Shown one piece after another: positions 59,699-64,000 of a stretch of 64,000 nucleotides of DNA. The stretch is taken from positions 682,001 through 746,000 of the forward strand of contig NZ_CP072467.1 in the NCBI RefSeq assembly GCF_018437505.1. The letters run 5' to 3'. The notes under the pieces are model-generated. The model was not told the origin of the DNA. It saw only the letters and a program-made list of their open reading frames with translations, and made no database searches. This stretch comes from Spiractinospora alimapuensis. GTDB lineage: Bacteria; Actinomycetota; Actinomycetes; Streptosporangiales; Streptosporangiaceae. The translations under genes and the position numbers were made by a program. Numbering within the stretch: the stretch's first letter is position 1; the number at the start of each line of letters is the position of its first letter.

Positions 59699-60215
59699 TC
59701 CCGAGGCCCCCAGGCCGCGGGTCTCCCCTGCGGCCAGGGCCACCCCCGCTCCCCGCCACGCGACCCGTTGCCCGGCCCGGACCCGACGGGGACGGTCACT
59801 TCCACCCCTCCGACACGCCTCGGTCGGGGCGACCACGCCCCCACTTTTCCGGCGACCGGAGTGACCCCGCGGAGGCCCCGACCGGAGCGACGTACAGGCT
59901 GGGCGCCCCGGGCTGCGCTCCGTCCCTCACGTGGGGTCATTGGACCTTGATCTATCGGGACACCTTTACGTCGTAGATTTTCTCGTTCGAGCGGGCCGCG
60001 CAGTCTACTCACGACGTCTTTCGACACGTACTGTGGAACGGGACGTACGGCACGTCCGCCGTGCGGGAGCGACACGATCACCACGGCCACCACTCCACCG
60101 GGCGACCAGCGGCGTATGGCAACCTCGGCGGGAGAGGACGCTCGGCGTCGACCACCCCGACACCGAGGTGGGCACGCGCGGAACGTCCGGAGAGGCACCG
60201 AGTTTAGGAGACGTC
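59699..60215. other. intergenic, copy 2 of the 20-base motif
   Basis: More than 500 bases without a supported gene. The plus-strand frame that runs into fdhD from 59931 is arginine-rich and lacks similarity to FdhD. The only notable element is CACCTTTACGTCGTAGATTT at 59961-59980. The stretch 59700-59930 is cytosine-rich and featureless. Confidence 0.5.
59961..59980. repeat. 20-base dispersed motif, copy 2
   Basis: CACCTTTACGTCGTAGATTT matches 23180-23199 in 18 of 20 bases. TTTACGTCGTAGA is a near-palindrome. It is 236 bases before the fdhD start, in a locally AT-richer pocket, and may be an operator or promoter part. Confidence 0.45.
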
Positions 60216-61058
60216 ATGGGAAGGGTCACCACACGCGGCAAGGTGCTGCGGATCAGGGACGGGGTTCCCGACACCCGCGTCGACACGCTGGTGGTGGAGG
60301 AGCCGCTGGAGATCCGCCTCAACGGGCGGGCGCTCACCGTGACCATGCGCACGCCCGGCAACGACTTCGACCTCGCCGTGGGCTTCCTGGTGAGCGAGGG
60401 CGTGGTGTCCCGCGAGTCCGACATCGCGGCCATCCGCTACTGCGCCGGCGCGACCGAGGACGGATACAACACCTACAACGTCCTGGACGTGGCGCTGGCC
60501 CCCGGCGTCCCCGAACCCGAGGCGACCCTGGAACGCAACTTCTACACGACGTCCTCCTGCGGACTGTGTGGGAAGGCGAGCCTGGACGCGGTGCGCACCA
60601 TCGCGCCGTGGTCGGTCGCCGAGGACCCGGCACGGTTCACCCCGGAGACGCTCAGTGCGCTGCCCGACGCACTGCGGGCCGCGCAGCGGGTGTTCGACCG
60701 CACGGGAGCGCTGCACGGCGCGGGGTTGTTCACCAGCGACGGAGAACTCCTGGTCACCCGGGAGGACGTGGGTCGGCACAACGCCGTCGACAAACTCGTC
60801 GGGTGGGCGGCGCGCGAGGGGCGGCTGCCGTTGCGGGAGACGGCGCTCATGGTGTCGGGCCGTGCCTCCTTCGAACTGGTACAGAAGGCGGTGATGGCGG
60901 GGATTCCGGCCCTGACCGCGGTGTCGGCGCCCTCGTCGCTGGCTGTCGACCTCGCCCAGGAAACCGGACTGACCCTCGTCGGATTCCTGCGGGGGGCGTC
61001 GATGAACGTGTACGCGGGAGCCGAGCGGGTCGCGTTGGAGACGGCTCCCGTCGGCTGA
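60216..61058 (+). CDS. fdhD: formate dehydrogenase accessory sulfurtransferase
   Basis: Transfers sulphur to the molybdenum cofactor of formate dehydrogenase. The 280-residue protein has the cysteine pair Cys115-x2-Cys118 (TTSSCGLCGKAS), LAVGFLVSEGVV and REDVGRHNAVDKLVG, all family hallmarks. The ATG at 60216 follows TAGGAG by five bases. No formate dehydrogenase gene is nearby, so its partner is elsewhere. A compact stem-loop follows at 61081-61108. Confidence 0.94.
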   Translation: MGRVTTRGKVLRIRDGVPDTRVDTLVVEEPLEIRLNGRALTVTMRTPGNDFDLAVGFLVSEGVVSRESDIAAIRYCAGATEDGYNTYNVLDVALAPGVPEPEATLERNFYTTSSCGLCGKASLDAVRTIAPWSVAEDPARFTPETLSALPDALRAAQRVFDRTGALHGAGLFTSDGELLVTREDVGRHNAVDKLVGWAAREGRLPLRETALMVSGRASFELVQKAVMAGIPALTAVSAPSSLAVDLAQETGLTLVGFLRGASMNVYAGAERVALETAPVG

Positions 61059-61080
61059 CCACCAGTCCGGACGGGCCCAC

Positions 61081-61108
61081 GGTGCGTGCGGGAAAACCCG
61101 CGTGCACC
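61081..61108 (+). terminator. stem-loop after fdhD
   Basis: GGTGC-gt-GCGGG, loop AAAA, CCCGC-gt-GCACC: two 5-base stems separated by a symmetric internal loop, 23 bases past the fdhD stop. Confidence 0.5.
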
Positions 61109-61115
61109 ACGGAAG

Positions 61116-61164
61116 TATTACGTAGTACGTTCATGAGCGCCACCAACGACGGGAGATTCTCATG
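61116..61164 (+). promoter_or_regulatory. palindrome and 10-codon mini-ORF before the HAD gene
   Basis: ACGTAGTACGT (61120-61130) is an odd-centred perfect palindrome that overlaps a TATTAC -10-like box. A 10-codon frame (MSATNDGRFS, from 61133) ends on a TGA that overlaps the ATG of the HAD gene, so ribosomes could pass from one to the other. Low certainty. Confidence 0.3.
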
Positions 61165-61857
61165 ACCGTGGAAGCCGTGCTGTTCGACTGGGGCGGCACA
61201 CTCACCCCGTGGCTCACCGTGGACACCAGGAGGATCTGGGTCGAGGCCGCGCGCCGCGTCGACCCCGACCGGGCCGAGGAACTGGGCGGGCGACTCGCCA
61301 CGGCGGACGGCGCACTGTGGCAGCGGTCCAAGGCGGAGTTCCACGCCTTCACCCAGGAGGACGTCTTCCGGGAGGCGGGGATTCCCCTCAGTACCGCCGC
61401 CCTGGACACGCTGCGCGAGGAGTGGGAACACGCGACCTTCACCGACCCGCAGGTCCCAGGGATGCTCGCCGCCCTGCGTGAACGAGGCCTGTCCGTGGGG
61501 ATCCTGTCCAACACGCCCTGGCCCCGAGAGTGGCACGAGGGGTGGCTGCGCCGCGACGGCGTCCTGGACTCGTTCGACGGCTCGGTGTTCACCAGTGAGA
61601 TCCCGTGGAACAAGCCACACGCGGAGGCGTTCCGGGCCGGCATGGCCGCGATCGGAGTGACACGGCCACAGTCCTGCGTCTACGTGGGGGACCGTCTCTT
61701 CGAGGATGTGTGGGGACCCCAGCAACTCGGCATGCGGGCGGTCCACATCCCGCACAGTGTGATCCCCCCGGAGCAGGGCGGGCACACCCAGGGCGTCCCG
61801 GACGCGACCATCCAGGAGCTGGCCGAACTCGCCGCTGTCCTAGACTCCTGGGCCTGA
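61162..61857 (+). CDS. HAD-superfamily hydrolase
   Basis: A 231-residue phosphatase-type protein. Motif I is VLFDWGGTLTPW (first Asp conserved, second replaced by Gly, which is unusual: the second motif I Asp normally acts as acid/base). Motif II is VGILSNT, motif III KPHAEAF and motif IV VYVGDRLFEDVWGP. GWGG or DWGGT variants occur in actinobacterial HAD proteins of unknown activity, so true phosphatase action is uncertain. GGGAG precedes the ATG. Confidence 0.85.
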   Translation: MTVEAVLFDWGGTLTPWLTVDTRRIWVEAARRVDPDRAEELGGRLATADGALWQRSKAEFHAFTQEDVFREAGIPLSTAALDTLREEWEHATFTDPQVPGMLAALRERGLSVGILSNTPWPREWHEGWLRRDGVLDSFDGSVFTSEIPWNKPHAEAFRAGMAAIGVTRPQSCVYVGDRLFEDVWGPQQLGMRAVHIPHSVIPPEQGGHTQGVPDATIQELAELAAVLDSWA

Positions 61858-61900
61858 GACACTCTCGCAGCACCGCTCCTCACCCCCGAAAGGACACCCG

Positions 61901-62464
61901 TTGTCCCGCATTCCCAAACTGCGCCCCGAGGAACTCGACGCGCCCCAACGCGAGGTGTACGAGGAGATCGCGGGTGGGCCCCGCGCGCGGGGCCCCCGGC
62001 TGTTCGCGCTCACCGACGCCGAGGGTGGCTTGGAGGGCCCGTTCAACGCGATGCTGCTCAACCCGGCGCTCGGCGGCCCGCTGCAGCGCCTGGGCGGCGC
62101 GCTCCGGTTCTCGGGGAAGCTCAGTGACCGGAGCCGGGAACTGGTGATCCTCCTGGTGGCCGCCGCGTGGGACAGCTCATTCGAACGGACCGCGCACGAG
62201 GCGGTGGGAGCGCACGTCGGGTTGACCGCCGAGGAGATGACCACCGTCGCCGCCGGCGGGACGCCCACGTCCCTCACCGACCCCGAGGAGGTCGAGGCGC
62301 TGCGCGCCACCCGCCTCATGCTGGACAAGCGGACCCTCGACGACGAGGAGTACGCCGAACTCGTCGCGTCGCTCGGCAGGGAGCGCCTGTTCGAGGTCAC
62401 CACACTCGTGGGCTACTACGGCACCCTGGCACTACAGATGCACGTGTTCGGCGTGGAGGGGTAG
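61901..62464 (+). CDS. carboxymuconolactone decarboxylase-family protein
   Basis: A 187-residue CMD/AhpD-fold protein. SDRSRELVILLVAAAWDSSFERTAHEAVGAHVGLT is the CMD signature, without the AhpD Cys-x2-Cys pair; here a Ser and Phe take those places. So peroxidase activity is unlikely. FALTDAEGGLEGPFNAMLLNPALGG is the usual N-terminal part. TTG at 61901 is used because AAAGGA lies six bases upstream. Runs 43 bases after the HAD gene. Confidence 0.85.
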   Translation: MSRIPKLRPEELDAPQREVYEEIAGGPRARGPRLFALTDAEGGLEGPFNAMLLNPALGGPLQRLGGALRFSGKLSDRSRELVILLVAAAWDSSFERTAHEAVGAHVGLTAEEMTTVAAGGTPTSLTDPEEVEALRATRLMLDKRTLDDEEYAELVASLGRERLFEVTTLVGYYGTLALQMHVFGVEG

Positions 62465-62593
62465 CCCGCGGAGGACTTTCGTGGGCCGACGAAACTCGTG
62501 CCACGAAAGCCGAACTTTTGTCCTAATCGCGATGATTTTCGTGCCCCAACGTGGTCTGATTGGTCGCACATGGACCAACGCACTGGAGGTGCT

Positions 62594-63001
62594 GTGAACT
62601 GGAGCCTGGAAGTCGTCGTCGTCCCCGTCTCCGACGTCGACGCCGCGAAGGACTTCTACGCCGACCGGGTGGGGTTCTCCGTCGACCACGACACCGTGAT
62701 CGACGAGAACACCCGCGTGTGCCAACTGACCCCACCGGGATCGGGCTGCTCGATCGTGATCGGCCGCGGCGCCGTACCGGACATGCCACCCGGTTCACTC
62801 AAGGGGCTGCAGTTGGTCGTGTCCGACGTCCGCGCGGCGCGGGCCGAGCTGTCGGGGCGCGGCGTCGACGTCAGTGAGGTACAGGTCCTCGGAGAGAACC
62901 CGGTCCCGGGAGGCGACCCCCTGGACAACGTCGGGTTCTGCTACTTCCAGGACCCCGACGGCAACGCCTGGGCCGTCCAGCAGATCAGCGGACGCGGCTG
63001 A
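62594..63001 (+). CDS. VOC-superfamily protein (glyoxalase-like)
   Basis: A 135-residue VOC protein. LEVVVVPVSDVDAAKDFYADRVGFSVDHD and VGFCYFQDPDGNAWAVQQI are the first and last repeats. The GTG at 62594 follows GGAGG by four bases; the ATG at 62570 would add eight residues. Related proteins in actinomycetes are annotated as lactoylglutathione lyase-like or antibiotic-binding, without assay. Confidence 0.85.
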   Translation: MNWSLEVVVVPVSDVDAAKDFYADRVGFSVDHDTVIDENTRVCQLTPPGSGCSIVIGRGAVPDMPPGSLKGLQLVVSDVRAARAELSGRGVDVSEVQVLGENPVPGGDPLDNVGFCYFQDPDGNAWAVQQISGRG

Positions 63002-63022
63002 CGGTGCGGTGCCGGGCCGGAG

Positions 63023-63961
63023 CTAGACGCCGGCCCGGCGCAGTCGTTCCTCGGCCTGCTCGCGCACGGCGGTAGCGCAGATCGGGCTGGCGCCGTGCAG
63101 GGCCTCCCAGCGAGCGTTGTGGGCCGCCGGCCACAGGCTCGCCGCCCACGCGACCCGCGACTCCTCGGTGTCGAAGGCACGCCCGCGCCGCTCCTGGTAG
63201 ACCCGCAGGAACTCCTCCGACGCGTCGACGGAGGCCAACGTCGGCGGCGAGGCGCTGGTGAACGTTCCGCTCGCCGCACCCACCAGAGCGGCCTCGGGCT
63301 GCCAGGCCAGACTGTCCCAGTCGTGCACCACCAAGGCGTCATCGCCGTGCCAGCGAAGATTCTGCGCCTCGAAGTCGGCGTGCCCCAGGACTCGGGGAAG
63401 GTCACTGGCCAACAACCGCGCGCGTGCGCGTTCGGCCGCGTGGGTGACGTGCCCGGGAACCCGCGTTTGGTCACGGGCGTCGAGCTCCTCCACCGCCGGC
63501 CACAGACCCGGGCCGGAGTGGTCCCAACGCACCCAACGCGGGTTCGGCAGTGGGAGCACGTCCGCCTCCCCTCGCTCGTCCCCCGTCCGCGCCAGTTCGG
63601 CCATCAGCCAGGCGAAGACACCGGCGTAGCGGCCGACGACATCCGGGGAGTCACCGGACAGCAGCTCGCCACCGGGGTGTGACTCCTCGGCATGTACGGT
63701 CAGGGACCCGACGCGGAGCGCCGGCGTCAGGGGCCGGGGACAGGGGAACCCGTTCCGCGCCAGTCGGTCCTGCGCGGCGACGCACGACACCACCCGTCCG
63801 CCGTCCTCGCGCGCCTTGACCACGACCTCGCGCCCGTCGGCCAAGCGCAGGCCCCACACCGTCGACATTCGGCGCGGCTCGAACAGGACACGTGCCGGCT
63901 TCACGCCAACATTTCGCACACACCACTCGGTGAGCCAGGTGGGCAGCGTTCCGGTCGCCAC
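63023..63961 (-). CDS. phosphotransferase-family protein (APH fold)
   Basis: A 312-residue kinase-like protein. The catalytic loop is PRVLGHADFEAQNLRWHG (His-Ala-Asp in place of His-Gly-Asp) and the metal site VVHDWDSLAWQPEAALVG. The N-terminal lobe has MSTVWGLRLADGREVVVKARED with the ATP lysine. This is the broad APH Pfam group and may not act on aminoglycosides. The GTG at 63961 is the longest start; a later one is possible. Fourth HGD-type kinase or rRNA-modification resistance-like gene in the window. Confidence 0.82.
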   Translation of the reverse strand: MATGTLPTWLTEWCVRNVGVKPARVLFEPRRMSTVWGLRLADGREVVVKAREDGGRVVSCVAAQDRLARNGFPCPRPLTPALRVGSLTVHAEESHPGGELLSGDSPDVVGRYAGVFAWLMAELARTGDERGEADVLPLPNPRWVRWDHSGPGLWPAVEELDARDQTRVPGHVTHAAERARARLLASDLPRVLGHADFEAQNLRWHGDDALVVHDWDSLAWQPEAALVGAASGTFTSASPPTLASVDASEEFLRVYQERRGRAFDTEESRVAWAASLWPAAHNARWEALHGASPICATAVREQAEERLRRAGV

Positions 63962-64000
63962 ACCGCGAATTGTGCCACGCGCCGTTCCGAACGGAAACGA

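Noticed and set aside
1-64000. CRISPR arrays, insertion sequences, prophage or integration sites
   Set aside because: No regularly spaced repeats, transposase, integrase or tRNA-linked direct repeats were seen anywhere in the window.

Overview
The window is chromosomal DNA of a high-GC Gram-positive actinomycete. Third codon positions are almost all G or C, and GTG and TTG starts are common. It also carries PaaX, PucR, LacI and ArsR-GNAT regulators, lipoprotein-type ABC binding proteins and an Erm methyltransferase. A Nocardiopsis-like genus is a reasonable guess but cannot be proved from this stretch. No tRNA, rRNA, CRISPR array, intact insertion sequence or phage module was found. I count about 60 full-length genes plus two leader-type small ORFs, two decayed regions and several strong regulatory signals.

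Layout: 1-5.1 kb holds a cut aminoglycoside phosphotransferase, two tandem paralogous FAD monooxygenases, an aldo/keto reductase and a small Rossmann protein behind a MerR-type promoter. 5.2-8.0 kb is an accessory block of two Uma2-family nuclease-fold proteins around a membrane Mrr-type nuclease and an AAA ATPase. 8.1-11.3 kb has VOC, GNAT, cupin and methyltransferase genes and isopentenyl-diphosphate isomerase. 11.3-20.8 kb is a coherent catabolic locus: an SDR, amidohydrolase and MaoC hydratase operon with a nearby PaaX regulator, facing a five-gene Liv-type ABC importer and an acyl-CoA ligase. 20.8-23 kb holds a HhH-GPD protein, an ArsR-GNAT fusion and two small proteins. 23.4-29.5 kb is proline use (putP, putA, a divergent LysR regulator). 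29.5-31 kb has an APH(3'')-like kinase and a Nudix hydrolase. 30.9-37.8 kb is purine catabolism (PucR, three xanthine-dehydrogenase-type subunits, an 8-oxoguanine-deaminase-type amidohydrolase).

38.4-48.4 kb carries a D-Ala-D-Ala-ligase-type gene, an aminotransferase, peptide deformylase, a SUKH protein, a dienelactone hydrolase, mgtE with a leader ORF, an M48 protease and a secreted orphan. 48.4-55.6 kb is a maltose/alpha-glucoside locus: an ABC importer without its own ATPase, an alpha-glucosidase and a LacI repressor, with one shared promoter motif in front of both transcription units. 55.7-64 kb has a transketolase remnant, lysS, an erm gene behind an attenuator-like leader, a second PTP-type phosphatase, fdhD, a HAD hydrolase, a CMD-family protein, a VOC protein and another phosphotransferase.

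The most interesting signals are: (i) the erm leader, with a leaderless 39-codon ORF, mutually exclusive stems and a sequence complementary to the erm ribosome binding site; (ii) a 37-codon acidic and proline-rich leader ORF before mgtE; (iii) the unassigned carboxylate uptake and degradation locus; (iv) a bipartite promoter motif shared by the two alpha-glucoside operons; and (v) two dispersed repeats. All functions are inferred from motifs and gene order read by eye. No database search was run.
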